Positions 10,130-18,952 of a stretch of 64,000 bases of DNA are shown here, piece after piece. The translations under genes and the position numbers were made by a program. The DNA comes from Mycobacterium simiae (GTDB lineage Bacteria > Actinomycetota > Actinomycetes > Mycobacteriales > Mycobacteriaceae): NCBI RefSeq assembly GCF_010727605.1, contig NZ_AP022568.1:558001-622000 (forward strand). The letters run 5' to 3'. The notes under the pieces are model-generated. The model was not told where the DNA came from, ran no database searches, and saw only the letters and a list, made by a program, of their open reading frames with translations. Positions within the stretch are counted from its first letter, which is position 1. Each line of letters opens with the position of its first letter.

Positions 10130-10747
10130 TGGGCAACGGTGGAATCGAACTGTGACCCAGCCTCGGCGGGGCGGTCTGCACCGCGGCATCACCGAGCGCC
10201 GCCGCGACACGCCGGCCAGTCGCGACGGTGTCCACCCTGGCGCGCTCGGCGGCCGCTACCACCACCAGCGACGCCGCCACCGCCAGCGCGATCTGCCGCC
10301 TCGCCCGGTGTCGAGCGTCTCGCCGAGGACAACCACACCCAGCAAACCCGCCACGACCTGCTGGGAAACCTGCAGCGTCGGCATGGAGGCCGTCAGCGCG
10401 CCGGCCCGGAACGCCGACTGTTGCCATCCGATTTCCCGATCGCGACCGCCAGCCAGGCATATAGCTCCGCGCTGGCGAACACTCCCCAGCCGCCGTCGCT
10501 CAGCCGATGCACGACGCCCTTGGTGAGCACGGCGAAAACCCCCATAACGAACCGGAGATGAAGGCGAACAGCACCGCGGCGGGCCGCAGCACCAGCGCGG
10601 GTTGCGGGCCAGCCTCGCCAACAGCTGCGCGCCGCTAAGCGAGGCGTCGGTGAGGCGATGCGTCGCGCGTTGCTGAAGCGCGTCGCCGATCGCCACCCAT
10701 AGCGCCGAACCCAACGCGAGCAACGCGGCATCATCCACCGTGTCCAT
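10130..10747 (-). pseudogene. Frameshifted DMT-type membrane protein, paralogue of the 8840-9775 gene
   Basis: Translation from ATG 10747 ([20 protein letters not shown], then [14 protein letters not shown]) matches the N-terminus of the neighbouring DMT-type protein. The homology then jumps between frames. One frame carries GVFAVLTKGVVHRLSDGGWG and AELYAWLAVAIG, matching the neighbour's FAVLTKAVVEVV and EFYAWIAAALAG. Another carries QQSAFRAGALTASMPT and GVVVLGETLDT. A third carries the last helix, IALAVAASLVVVAAAERAR. A stretch in the first third also seems deleted. At least three frame changes in 600 bases mean the gene is dead. The exact 3' end is uncertain. Confidence 0.85.
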
Positions 10748-10956
10748 CCGGTTCTCTCGGTTTCGACGGTTGCTACTCGAGCGGCGATCATAAGGTTGCG
10801 GCGCTCGGCCCGCCAAGCTGCTTGAATACTGGTGGAATCGGTGACGGAGCAGCTGTCGACGCGGCAGACCCGCAGCAGCTCTCCTGGCCGTATGGGTGCC
10901 GCTACGCGCGGCAGGTGCGCGGGACATGGACCGCGCGAAGGGTAGGTGACGAGCAC

Positions 10957-12297
10957 ATGACCGATGACGAGCCCCGCGCCAGCGATGCTCCCAAGCCCAC
11001 TCCCCGGCCCGGACCACGTCCGGGTCCTCGTCCCGGCCCCGGGCCCACACCGCGTCCCAGCGCGCACGCGGTGGTGTTGCCGCCGGCCAGCGATCCGCAT
11101 CGGTTCGGGCGCGTCGACGACGACGGCACCATCTGGTTGATCAGCTCGGCCGGCGAACGCGTCATCGGCTCCTGGCAGGCGGGCGACGCGGAGGCGGCGT
11201 TTGCCCACTTCGGCCGGCGGTTCGACGACCTGAACACCGAAGTCACGCTGATGGAGGAGCGTCTGGCATCCGGCAGCGGTGATGCCCGCAAAATCAAGAC
11301 CAACGCGGCGGCGCTGGCCGAGACGTTGCCGACGGCCTCCGTGCTGGGCGACATCGACGTCCTCGCCGGCCGACTGGCCACGCTGGTAGAGCGCGCCGAG
11401 GCCACGGTCGCGGCCGAGCGGACCCGGCGCGACGAGCATCGTGCCGCGCAGACCGCCCGTAAGGAGGCGCTGGCCGCCGAGGCCGAGGACCTGGCCGCCA
11501 ACTCGACGCACTGGAAAGTCGCCGGCGACCGGCTGCGCGAGATCCTCGACGAGTGGAAGACGATCACCGGCCTGGACCGCAAGGTCGACGACGCGTTGTG
11601 GAAGCGTTACTCGGCCGCGCGGGAAGCGTTCAATCGGCGGCGCGGGTCGCATTTCGCCGAGCTGGACCGCGAACGCGCCGGCGTGCGGCAGGCCAAGGAG
11701 CGGCTCTGCGAGCGCGCCGAGGAGATGTCGGACTCGACGGATTGGGCCGGCACGAGCGCGGAATTCCGCAAACTGCTCACCGAGTGGAAGGCCGCCGGAC
11801 GGGCGAGCCGCGAGGTTGACGATGCCTTGTGGCGGCGCTTCAAGGCCGCCCAGGATTCGTTCTTCAGCGCGCGCAATGCCGCGACGGCCGAGAAGGACGC
11901 CGAGTTGCAAGCGAACGCCACCGCCAAGGAGGCGCTGCTGGCCGAGGCCGAGAAGATCGACACCGGCAATCACGAGGCGGCTCGGGCCGCACTGCGTGCG
12001 ATCGCCGACAAGTGGGATGCGATCGGCAAGGTCCCCCGGGAGAAGTCCGCCGACCTGGAGCGACGGCTGCGCGCGATCGAGAAGAAGGTGCGCGACGCCG
12101 GCGACGCGAATCGGTCGGACCCCGAGGCGCAGGCCCGCGCCGAACAGTTCGCCGCCCGCGCCGAGCATTACGAGCAGCAGGCCCGCAAGGCGGCCACGGC
12201 CGGCCGGACCAAGGAAGCGCAGGAGGCCCAGGCAAACGCCGAGCAATGGCGGCAGTGGGCGAAGGCGGCCGCCGAGGCGCTGAGCCGCAAGTCTTAG
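10957..12297 (+). CDS. DUF349 coiled-coil protein (Rv2731-like)
   Basis: The 446-residue product begins with a proline-rich low-complexity tail ([15 protein letters not shown]), followed by a small folded region and then long, charged alpha-helical DUF349 repeats. The repeats carry the recurring motif W(K)..(A)GD.L.E(I/L)...EWK..G and DDALWKRY / [13 protein letters not shown]. The C-terminus is an alanine/glutamine-rich coiled coil. ATG 10957 is chosen because it follows GGTAGGTGA; a longer frame begins at 10822. It is tail-to-tail with the next gene, with stop codons overlapping. DUF349 proteins are abundant in actinobacteria, but no biochemical role can be given. Confidence 0.88.
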   Translation: MTDDEPRASDAPKPTPRPGPRPGPRPGPGPTPRPSAHAVVLPPASDPHRFGRVDDDGTIWLISSAGERVIGSWQAGDAEAAFAHFGRRFDDLNTEVTLMEERLASGSGDARKIKTNAAALAETLPTASVLGDIDVLAGRLATLVERAEATVAAERTRRDEHRAAQTARKEALAAEAEDLAANSTHWKVAGDRLREILDEWKTITGLDRKVDDALWKRYSAAREAFNRRRGSHFAELDRERAGVRQAKERLCERAEEMSDSTDWAGTSAEFRKLLTEWKAAGRASREVDDALWRRFKAAQDSFFSARNAATAEKDAELQANATAKEALLAEAEKIDTGNHEAARAALRAIADKWDAIGKVPREKSADLERRLRAIEKKVRDAGDANRSDPEAQARAEQFAARAEHYEQQARKAATAGRTKEAQEAQANAEQWRQWAKAAAEALSRKS

Positions 12298-12917
12298 CGG
12301 GTATCGGGGCGGGTATCGGGTTGATCCGGCGGTGCGGTGTCCACCGCGCCGTCCTGGTCGCCGAGTGTGTCCAGCAGGGTCCGGGACTGCTGTTCGGCAA
12401 TGACGCGGCGGCGCTCTTCCTCGGCCGCGAGTTGCACGATCGTTCGCGACCACACCACGCGGGCCCAGTGGAAGGTCAGCAGGATCACGGCGATCCATGC
12501 CAGGAAAAGCCCCACGCCCGGCCCGGGGTGACCGGCGGCGACGGTCTGGCGCGACCAGACTGCCAGCAGCCCCGTTCCGCTGGCCAGCGACGAACCGGCC
12601 AGCGCAATCCAGGCCAGCGCCCAGCGCCGGGTCAGCAACGCCAGCATCGAGAAGCCGACGCCGAAAACCAGTGCCAGCCAACAGAAGACCCTTGACGGCA
12701 GCGACAACGCGGCCGCCTGCGCGCCGTGGCCGCCGAACAGCACGTCCCAGCCCCGCACCGAGCCGGTGTGCGGCAAGATGAACGAGCCCAACAGCACCAA
12801 CACCAGGATCGCAACGACCAATGCCCTTGCGCCCGGGTCGAATTCGCGGGCGACGCGGCGCTCCGCGGCCTCGATCTCGGCACGCAGGGCGTCGAAGTCG
12901 GTGTGCTTCTTCGTCAT
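12294..12917 (-). CDS. Conserved four-helix membrane protein (Rv2732c-like)
   Basis: The 207-residue protein has a charged N-terminus ([21 protein letters not shown]), four hydrophobic helices between about residues 35 and 160, and a cytoplasmic charged tail. The start at ATG 12917 is supported by an ATGA overlap with the miaB stop, indicating translational coupling; an in-frame ATG at 12926 is less likely. Function unknown. It is retained next to miaB in M. tuberculosis as well. Confidence 0.85.
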   Translation of the reverse strand: MTKKHTDFDALRAEIEAAERRVAREFDPGARALVVAILVLVLLGSFILPHTGSVRGWDVLFGGHGAQAAALSLPSRVFCWLALVFGVGFSMLALLTRRWALAWIALAGSSLASGTGLLAVWSRQTVAAGHPGPGVGLFLAWIAVILLTFHWARVVWSRTIVQLAAEEERRRVIAEQQSRTLLDTLGDQDGAVDTAPPDQPDTRPDTR

Positions 12918-14440
12918 TGGGAACACCCCAAAATTTCTGCTGGTGTGGCGACCGGCCCGACACCGGGCATACCCAAGCCGATACTGCGCGGACGTTGCCC
13001 GGCGGCATGAGCGTCACCGGCCTTGGTGCGACGGTGGGCCAGGATGCCCGCGTCGGCGATCAGGTGATGTGGGGCGGCCTCGGTGACGGTCGTGGTGACA
13101 ACGTCGCCGGGACGCACCGACGGGTCGGCGGCGAAGTGCACCAGCCGGCCGTCGCGCGCCCGGCCGGTCATGCGTGCCGTGCGCGCGTCCTTGCGGCCCT
13201 CACCGGTGGCGACTAGCAATTCCACGGTGCGGCCGATCAGGTCGCGATTGCCGTCCAGCGAAATCTGTTCCTGCAGCGCAATCAGTCGCTCATACCGTTG
13301 CTGTACAACGGGTTTGGGCACCTGGTCGTCGAGTTCGGCGGCGGGCGTGCCGGGCCGTTTCGAGTACTGGAAGGTGAACGCCGCGGCGAACCGGGCCTGG
13401 CGCACCACGTCGAGGGTGGCGGCGAAATCCTCTTCGGTTTCGCCGGGGAAGCCGACGATGAGGTCCGTGGTGATGGCAGCGTGTGGCATGGCGGCACGAA
13501 CCCGGTCGATGATGCCGAGGTAACGCTCGGCGCGGTAGGACCGCCGCATCGCGCGCAGCATCCGGTCGGAACCCGACTGCAGCGGCATGTGCAAGGCGGG
13601 GCAGACGTTCGGGGTCTGCGCCATCGCCTCGATGACGTCGTCGGTGAATTCCGCCGGGTGCGGCGAGGTGAACCGAACGCGTTCCAACCCGTCGATGCGG
13701 CCGCAGGCGCGCAGCAATTCGGCGAAGGCGCCGCGGTTGCGGGGCAGCGCGGGGTCGGCGAACGAGACGCCGTAGGCGTTGACGTTCTGGCCCAGCAGCG
13801 TGACTTCCAGCACCCCGTCGTCCACCAACGAGCGGACTTCGGCGAGGATGTCGGCCGGGCTGCGGTCGACCTCCTTGCCCCGCAGCGACGGGACGATGCA
13901 GAACGTGCAGCTGTTGTTGCAGCCGACCGAGATGGAAACCCAAGCCGCGTAGGCGGATTCGCGGGCGCTGGGCAATGACGACGGGAACTCCTGCAACGCC
14001 TCGACGATTTCCACCTGCGCGGCCCGGTTGTGCCGGGCCCGGTCTAGCAGCGTGGGCAGCGACCCGATGTTGTGCGTGCCGAAGACGACGTCGACCCAGG
14101 GGGCCTTGCGCAGCAGCGCGTCTCGGTCCTTTTGCGCCAGACAGCCACCGACGGCGATCTGCATGGCGGGGTTGGCCCGCTTGCGTGGCGCCAGATGGCT
14201 GAGGTTGCCATACAGCTTGTTGTCGGCGTTTTCACGCACGGCGCATGTGTTGAAGACCACCACGTCGGCGTCAGCTCCGTCGGCGGCGCGCTGGTAGCCG
14301 GCCGCCTCGAGCAGGCCGGCCAGTCGCTCGGAGTCGTGCACGTTCATCTGGCAGCCGTAGGTGCGGACCTGATAGGTGCGCACCGATCCCGTCGCGGGCC
14401 CACTCGGGCTCGCGGCGTCGGGCGCCACTGTCGAAGTCAC
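12914..14440 (-). CDS. miaB: tRNA methylthiotransferase MiaB
   Basis: This radical-SAM enzyme adds a methylthio group to i6A37 of tRNA, acting after MiaA. The 508-residue product has the N-terminal UPF0004 domain with cysteines in YGCQMN, NTCAVR and GGCLAQ (auxiliary cluster). The radical-SAM core has [16 protein letters not shown] (CxxxCxxC). A C-terminal TRAM domain is present. Length and order of domains are normal. It couples by ATGA to the downstream membrane protein gene. Confidence 0.96.
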   Translation of the reverse strand: MTSTVAPDAASPSGPATGSVRTYQVRTYGCQMNVHDSERLAGLLEAAGYQRAADGADADVVVFNTCAVRENADNKLYGNLSHLAPRKRANPAMQIAVGGCLAQKDRDALLRKAPWVDVVFGTHNIGSLPTLLDRARHNRAAQVEIVEALQEFPSSLPSARESAYAAWVSISVGCNNSCTFCIVPSLRGKEVDRSPADILAEVRSLVDDGVLEVTLLGQNVNAYGVSFADPALPRNRGAFAELLRACGRIDGLERVRFTSPHPAEFTDDVIEAMAQTPNVCPALHMPLQSGSDRMLRAMRRSYRAERYLGIIDRVRAAMPHAAITTDLIVGFPGETEEDFAATLDVVRQARFAAAFTFQYSKRPGTPAAELDDQVPKPVVQQRYERLIALQEQISLDGNRDLIGRTVELLVATGEGRKDARTARMTGRARDGRLVHFAADPSVRPGDVVTTTVTEAAPHHLIADAGILAHRRTKAGDAHAAGQRPRSIGLGMPGVGPVATPAEILGCSQ

Positions 14441-14497
14441 GGGGCCATGGTACGGCGACCAGTGCCCCGCGGATTAACCCGCAGCTAGAACTCCCCG

Positions 14498-15028
14498 TCA
14501 GACCCGACGGCGTTCCCGTTCGGCGGCGAGCTCGGCAAGAACGACCTCGCAGGCTAGGTTCTGGCTGTAACCGCGGCGGGCCAGCAGGCCCACCAGCCGG
14601 CGGGTGATCCGCGCCTCATCGTTGCTGTCGCCGCTCAGCGTCTCGCGGCGCAGCTTGGCCCGGACCAGTTCTTCGGCCCGCTCTCGCTCAGTGGCGCCGT
14701 CGATGTCGGCCAGCGCCGCGGCGATCACCTCTTTGGCGACGCCTTTGGTGTGCAGCTCGGCAGCCAACGCGCGCTTGCTTTTTCCCGCCCTGGAATGCCG
14801 CGACCGCACCCACTGTTCCGCGAAATCCCGGTCATCCACGAGCCCAACGGCGGTCAGCCGATCGAGCACGCGCGCACTGACGTCGCCGGGGTATCCGCGC
14901 TTGGCGAGCTGACCGGACAGCTCGGCCCGGGTACGCGACCTCGCGGTGAGCAGGCGCAGGCACAACGCACGCGCCTGCTCGTCGCGGGTGGGCTCAGAAA
15001 TCGACGGGGGCTGGCAGGACGTCATCAT
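14498..15028 (-). CDS. recX: RecA regulator RecX
   Basis: RecX binds RecA filaments and inhibits RecA activity. The 176-residue product has the helical RecX repeats, e.g. [20 protein letters not shown] and [23 protein letters not shown]. Its start at ATG 15028 lies inside the 3' end of recA, giving a 35-base overlap of the same size as I recall for M. tuberculosis. It must be expressed from the recA transcript and so be induced with it. Confidence 0.93.
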   Translation of the reverse strand: MMTSCQPPSISEPTRDEQARALCLRLLTARSRTRAELSGQLAKRGYPGDVSARVLDRLTAVGLVDDRDFAEQWVRSRHSRAGKSKRALAAELHTKGVAKEVIAAALADIDGATERERAEELVRAKLRRETLSGDSNDEARITRRLVGLLARRGYSQNLACEVVLAELAAERERRRV

Positions 15029-16034
15029 CGGTCACCACCGCGCCAATGCCGAGCTTCTCCTTGATCTTCTTCTCGATCTCGTTGGCGATGTCGGCGTTCT
15101 CCATCAGGAAGTTGCGGACGTTCTCCTTGCCCTGCCCGAGCTGCTCGCCCTCGTAGGTGAACCAGGAACCGGACTTGCGGATGAAGCCCTGGTCCACACC
15201 CATGTCGATCAGCGAGCCTTCCCGGCTGATACCCCGGCCGTAGAGGATGTCGAACTCGGCCTGCTTGAACGGCGGCGACACCTTGTTCTTGACGACCTTG
15301 ACCCGGGTGCGGTTACCCACCGCGTTGGTGCCGTCCTTGAGCGTCTCGATCCGGCGCACGTCCATGCGCACCGACGCGTAGAACTTCAAAGCCTTTCCAC
15401 CCGTGGTGGTTTCCGGACTGCCGAACATCACCCCGATCTTCTCGCGAAGCTGGTTGATGAAGATCGCCGTGGTCCCCGAATTGTTCAGCGCGCCAGTCAT
15501 TTTCCGCAGCGCCTGGCTCATCAGCCGGGCCTGCAGACCGACGTGGCTGTCACCCATCTCGCCCTCGAGCTCCGCGCGCGGCACCAGTGCGGCCACCGAG
15601 TCGATGACCAGGATGTCCAGCGCGCCGGAGCGGATCAGCATGTCGGCGATCTCCAGGGCCTGCTCACCGGTGTCCGGCTGGCTGACCAGCAGCGAATCGG
15701 TGTCGACGCCGAGTTTCTTGGCGTAATCCGGGTCCAGGGCGTGCTCGGCGTCGATGAACGCCGCGACGCCGCCGGCCGCCTGGGCGTTAGCCACCGCATG
15801 CAGTGCGACGGTCGTCTTACCCGAGGACTCCGGGCCGTAGATCTCCACGACCCGGCCGCGCGGCAGGCCGCCGATGCCCAGGGCCACGTCTAGTGCTATG
15901 GATCCGGTCGGAATGACCGAGATCGGCTGCCGCATCTCGTCGCCGAGACGCATCACCGAGCCTTTGCCGTAGCTCTTTTCGATCTGGGCCATCGCCAGTT
16001 CGAGAGCCTTCTCGCGGTCGGGGGCTTGCGTCAT
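14994..16034 (-). CDS. recA: Recombinase RecA, without intein
   Basis: RecA forms filaments on single-stranded DNA, drives strand exchange and triggers LexA self-cleavage. The 346-residue product is the normal bacterial length. Walker A is [10 protein letters not shown], Walker [11 protein letters not shown], and DNA-binding loop 2 contains [19 protein letters not shown]. tuberculosis and M. leprae recA are interrupted by inteins, but this gene is uninterrupted. At the M. tuberculosis insertion site it reads KNKVSPPFK, without the cysteine that splicing needs. GGAGAGGCACC precedes ATG 16034. Two damage-responsive elements lie upstream. Confidence 0.98.
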   Translation of the reverse strand: MTQAPDREKALELAMAQIEKSYGKGSVMRLGDEMRQPISVIPTGSIALDVALGIGGLPRGRVVEIYGPESSGKTTVALHAVANAQAAGGVAAFIDAEHALDPDYAKKLGVDTDSLLVSQPDTGEQALEIADMLIRSGALDILVIDSVAALVPRAELEGEMGDSHVGLQARLMSQALRKMTGALNNSGTTAIFINQLREKIGVMFGSPETTTGGKALKFYASVRMDVRRIETLKDGTNAVGNRTRVKVVKNKVSPPFKQAEFDILYGRGISREGSLIDMGVDQGFIRKSGSWFTYEGEQLGQGKENVRNFLMENADIANEIEKKIKEKLGIGAVVTDDDVLPAPVDF

Positions 16035-16088
16035 GGTGCCTCTCCTATAGCAGTGTGTTCGATGACCTGTTTCGGTCGGTTGGCCGTG

Positions 16089-16111
16089 ACACTAGGCGCG
16101 GGGTCCGACAA
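16089..16111 (-). promoter_or_regulatory. PafBC-type (RecA-NDp) DNA-damage promoter of recA
   Basis: On the minus strand TTGTCGGAC, then 8 bases, then TAGTGT fits the mycobacterial LexA-independent damage promoter TTGTCRGTG-N8-TANNNT. It lies about 55 bases ahead of the recA start, between the gene and the SOS box. This gives the two-promoter layout known for mycobacterial recA: a proximal LexA-independent promoter and a distal LexA-controlled one. Confidence 0.8.
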
Positions 16112-16137
16112 TTCCGCTTCAGCGCTCCCCACAGTAG

Positions 16138-16153
16138 CCGAACACCTGTTCGA
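16138..16153. promoter_or_regulatory. LexA-binding SOS box of recA
   Basis: CCGAACACCTGTTCGA differs from the mycobacterial SOS consensus by its first base only. It lies about 104 bases ahead of recA and upstream of the PafBC-type promoter. It is also only about 40 bases from the 5' edge of the divergent riboswitch, so it could touch the promoter of that transcript too. Confidence 0.88.
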
Positions 16154-16189
16154 TTCAAGTTCGACACGCCGCGCGTGTGGCAACATCGG

Positions 16190-16350
16190 CTATCGAAAAG
16201 GGCGACGACGGGCCCGCGCGAAAGCTCGAGGAAACCGGTGCGAATCCGGTGCGGTCCCGCCACTGTGATCGGGCACATCCGAACCCGAAAGCCAGATACT
16301 CACCGTCGGCGCCTGCTCACCAGACACCGGGGCGGATCTCCCCGGGGAGG
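16190..16350 (+). ncRNA. Cobalamin riboswitch
   Basis: The conserved core GGTGCGAATCCGGTGCGGTCCCGCCACTGTGA spans about 16237-16268, shown here in part as GTGCGAATCCGGTGC and CCCGCCACTGTGA. The B12-box-like GAAAGCCAGATAC with a following GTCGGC lies at about 16287-16310. These are hallmarks of adenosylcobalamin riboswitches. The element ends just before the FhuF-like gene at 16365. The outer limits are approximate because I could not fold it by computation. In other systems such elements switch genes off when cobalamin is plentiful. Confidence 0.93.
16338..16349 (+). promoter_or_regulatory. Palindrome able to hide the ribosome-binding site (riboswitch expression platform)
   Basis: CTCCCCGGGGAG is a perfect 12-base palindrome at the 3' end of the riboswitch. 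Its right half supplies the only Shine-Dalgarno-like GGGGAGG ahead of the ATG at 16365. Pairing of CTCC with GGAG would block ribosome entry, pointing to translational control. The 15-base distance to the start codon is somewhat long. Confidence 0.55.
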
Positions 16351-16364
16351 GCGGTCGCACACGC

Positions 16365-17048
16365 ATGGACATCTCGGGCGAGCTTGCCCAAATAGCTTCG
16401 TATAAAGGGTTTTTCGCCTTGCCGGTGGGCGGCACCGCGATCGGATGGCACCCGGTCCGCAGGGACTACGCCGACGGCTTCGCCGATTTGATCGACGCCA
16501 CCGCCCGCCGCTACCGCACCGGCGATCTGCGGATCGGCGCCTCACTGGTGCATCTGGGCCACGCCAGCCGGCTGTGGTCACCGGTGCTGGGCTGCGCGGT
16601 GGCACACCAGGTCGTCCCGGACCTGAAAACCCTCGAACGTGCCGACGACGGGGCCCGGCTGCGCCTTCCCGAACCCGTCGGGCGGGCCGTCTCCGGGGAC
16701 TCCGACGCTGCGGCGAAGATGCTGTACCGCGCTGTGGTGCAGCGACACATGCAGCCGTTCGCGGCCGGGTTGCGGGTCAAGCTGGCCCCGGCCCTGTTAG
16801 CCGGCAACCTCGCGTCCGCCCTCGTCGGCGCCGCGCGAGCGCTGCTGTCCGCGCGGCCCGACCTGCGCGGCCCGATCCTGCAGATCACCGGCGCGCTGCT
16901 GGACACCGGCGTGCTGTCGGGAACCGGCGCCATCACCGACGCGCAGCTGGGCTTTCGGCGGGCGAGCTGCTGCCTGTTCTATCGGCTGCCGGGGCGATCC
17001 GTCTGCGCCGACTGCGTGTTTCGGGCGCGCGGGCCGGCCCGCTGGTGA
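16365..17048 (+). CDS. FhuF-like (2Fe-2S) protein under cobalamin riboswitch control
   Basis: The 227-residue protein ends in a cysteine motif of the FhuF ferric-siderophore reductase C-terminal domain: CCLFYRLPGRSVCADCVF, i.e. CC-x10-C-x2-C. In that family these residues bind a 2Fe-2S cluster. The body (HPVRRDYADGFADLIDATA, GHASRLWSPVLGCAV) fits the FhuF-like helical domain. No signal peptide or membrane helix is seen, so it should be cytoplasmic. The gene stands alone behind a cobalamin riboswitch, with no siderophore genes nearby. This suggests a role in corrinoid reduction or a B12-related pathway rather than iron release; that is inference. Confidence 0.85.
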   Translation: MDISGELAQIASYKGFFALPVGGTAIGWHPVRRDYADGFADLIDATARRYRTGDLRIGASLVHLGHASRLWSPVLGCAVAHQVVPDLKTLERADDGARLRLPEPVGRAVSGDSDAAAKMLYRAVVQRHMQPFAAGLRVKLAPALLAGNLASALVGAARALLSARPDLRGPILQITGALLDTGVLSGTGAITDAQLGFRRASCCLFYRLPGRSVCADCVFRARGPARW

Positions 17049-17070
17049 ACCCGCGGCTGAGCCGGCGGTC

Positions 17071-17277
17071 TCACCACTGGTCGCGGGGCACGTCGAAGTC
17101 GGCGCACAACGCCCGCCAAACCTCACGGGGTTCGATGCCGTCCTCGATCGCCTGCGCGGCGGTGCGGCCGCCGAAGCCCGCCAATACGTGGTCCACCAGC
17201 ACCGATGCGCCGTACGCGGCGCCGAACCGCAACACCACTCGCTCGTTGAACTCCGTCAGACGCACATCAGCCAACAT
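17071..17277 (-). CDS. DUF3046 small protein (Rv2738c-like)
   Basis: This 68-residue protein matches the DUF3046 family in length and in motifs such as MLADVRLTEFNERVVLRFG and PREVWRALCADFDVPRDQW. It is kept near recA in mycobacteria. It lies 27 bases behind the glycosyltransferase gene and may be cotranscribed with it. Function unknown. Confidence 0.88.
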   Translation of the reverse strand: MLADVRLTEFNERVVLRFGAAYGASVLVDHVLAGFGGRTAAQAIEDGIEPREVWRALCADFDVPRDQW

Positions 17278-17304
17278 ACTGGGCAGCCAACATCCCGAGA
17301 CTTT

Positions 17305-18471
17305 TCAGCCCGCCCGGGCCAGCGCCTGATGGCAGACCCGCACCGGGTCGTCGACCTGGCGGATGCCGGCCGCCGCGGTGCGTGCGGCACCGCGGTAGCG
17401 GGGTGACGACAAGACGTCGCCGACGGCTGCCACCAGCGCCTCGGCGGTCAATGGGCGAATCAGCCGCGCGCTGCCCTGCCGGGACACCCGGTTGGCGATC
17501 TCCCATTGATCGCCACCGCCGGGCACCACCACCAGCGGCACGCCGGCCAGCAGCGTTTTGGCGACCATGCCGTGGCCCCCGCCGCAGATCACCACGTCGG
17601 CATGCGCCAACAGTGCGTCCTGGCGTCCCAGCCCGACCGTGGCCCAGGGGGGCACGGTCAGCTCGGCTCCGCCCAGGCGCGACACCAGCAGTCGCGACCC
17701 GGCCGGCAACGTCTGCCCCGGCGTCAAGCACGCCAGCGCGACTTCGGCCAGACCTTCAGTCCCGATCAACGCGGTTGACGGCGCGACGACCACGACCGGG
17801 CCCGAACCGTCGGGGACCTCCAGGATGCGGTCGGTCGGCTCGAAGTGCAGCGGACCCACCACGACGGCCTCGGCCGGCCAGTCCGGGCGGGGCACCTCCA
17901 GCGCCGGCAGGGTGGCGATCAGCCGGCGCAGCGGCCCGGGGTCGCGGACGGGCAGACCGATCTCGGCGCGTGCCAGCTCCCGCTGCCGCAGCCCGGTCCG
18001 CCACGACCGCGCCGTCAGGGCGCGCATGGTGGCATCGCGCAACCGGCCGCGGATACCGGTGCCGGGCGCCAGCCCGCTGCCGATCGGCGGCAGCCCTTTC
18101 GATGGCAGGTACAGCGGATGCGGGTTGAGCTCGATCCATGGGACGCCCAGCAACTCGGCGGCCATGCCGCCGCCGGCGGTGATCACGTCGGAGACCACCA
18201 GGTCGGGTTGCAGCGCGCGCAGCACCGGCACGTTGAGCACGGCCATCCGCGCGGCTCGCCGGTGGATGCGGGCGCCGGCGTCGAGGTCTTCGTCGGTGGC
18301 CGCCAGCCCGTCGAGCGGCAGCGCCGCGATGCCGGCGTCGCGCGCGGTCGGGAGCCATTCCTCGCCGGTGAACAGGGTGGGCTCATCGCCGGCGTCGCGG
18401 AACCGCAGGCAGAGCGCGATCGCGGGAAACGAGTGCCCGGGATCTGGGCCGGCGACGACGGCGACTCGCAC
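17305..18471 (-). CDS. UGT-like glycosyltransferase (Rv2739c-like)
   Basis: The 388-residue protein has the GT-B layout of the GT1 family. The N-terminal Rossmann half begins VRVAVVAGPDPGHSFPAIAL. The C-terminal donor-binding half contains VVICGGGHGMVAKTLLAGVPLVVVPGGGDQWEIANRV, where the usual HGG is replaced by CGGGH. GTG 18471 is chosen because it gives the same length as recalled for Rv2739c; an ATG six codons upstream (18489) is possible. Neither acceptor nor sugar can be deduced. It is divergent from ephG by 49 bases. Confidence 0.85.
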   Translation of the reverse strand: MRVAVVAGPDPGHSFPAIALCLRFRDAGDEPTLFTGEEWLPTARDAGIAALPLDGLAATDEDLDAGARIHRRAARMAVLNVPVLRALQPDLVVSDVITAGGGMAAELLGVPWIELNPHPLYLPSKGLPPIGSGLAPGTGIRGRLRDATMRALTARSWRTGLRQRELARAEIGLPVRDPGPLRRLIATLPALEVPRPDWPAEAVVVGPLHFEPTDRILEVPDGSGPVVVVAPSTALIGTEGLAEVALACLTPGQTLPAGSRLLVSRLGGAELTVPPWATVGLGRQDALLAHADVVICGGGHGMVAKTLLAGVPLVVVPGGGDQWEIANRVSRQGSARLIRPLTAEALVAAVGDVLSSPRYRGAARTAAAGIRQVDDPVRVCHQALARAG

Positions 18472-18520
18472 CGCCTTACCCTGCCACAACGCGCCGCCGG
18501 CACGCGCCTACGCTGGCACC

Positions 18521-18952
18521 ATGACCGAGCTGACCCAGACAGCCGTCGCAAACACGCGCACGGTCGAACGATTTCTGAATGCGCTGCAGGATGTGGACCT
18601 CGAGACCGCAGCGGCCGCCTTGGACGAAAACCTCATCTACCAGAACGTGGGCCTGCCTACGATCCATGGCCGCCGCCGGGCCATGCAGTTGTTCCGCCGG
18701 ATGGACGGCAGGGCGGGTTTCGAGGTCAAGATCCACCGCATCGCCGCCGACGGCGCGGCGGTGCTGACCGAGCGTTCCGACGCGCTGATCTTCGGCCCGC
18801 TGCGCCTGCAGTTCTGGGTGTGTGGCGTCTTCGAGGTCCACGATGGCCGAATCACGCTGTGGCGGGACTACTTTGATTTCTTCGACATGACCAAGGCGTT
18901 GCTGCGCGGGCTGGCGGCCCTGGCGATTCCGTCGCTCAAAGCGTCGTTCTAG
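18521..18952 (+). CDS. ephG: Epoxide hydrolase EphG (limonene-epoxide-hydrolase fold)
   Basis: This 143-residue SnoaL-like protein is closely similar to M. tuberculosis EphG (Rv2740), which hydrolyses epoxides of sterols and fatty acids. The putative Arg-Asp pair lies in LTERSDALIFGPL, and the second Asp in GRITLWRDYFDFFDM, fitting the limonene epoxide hydrolase triad. The ATG at 18521 gives the expected length; the open frame extends far upstream but is antisense to the glycosyltransferase. The stop overlaps the stop of pspM on the other strand. Confidence 0.9.
   Translation: MTELTQTAVANTRTVERFLNALQDVDLETAAAALDENLIYQNVGLPTIHGRRRAMQLFRRMDGRAGFEVKIHRIAADGAAVLTERSDALIFGPLRLQFWVCGVFEVHDGRITLWRDYFDFFDMTKALLRGLAALAIPSLKASF

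Noticed and set aside
10393..13017. A very long open frame on the minus strand (874 codons)
   Set aside because: It runs antisense through the DUF349 gene and mixes pieces of several genes. Only its last part, within 10130-10747, reflects real ancestry, as a pseudogene frame.
16365..17048. Calling the FhuF-like protein a siderophore reductase
   Set aside because: The cysteine motif allows it, but the cobalamin riboswitch and the lack of iron-uptake neighbours argue against asserting an iron role.
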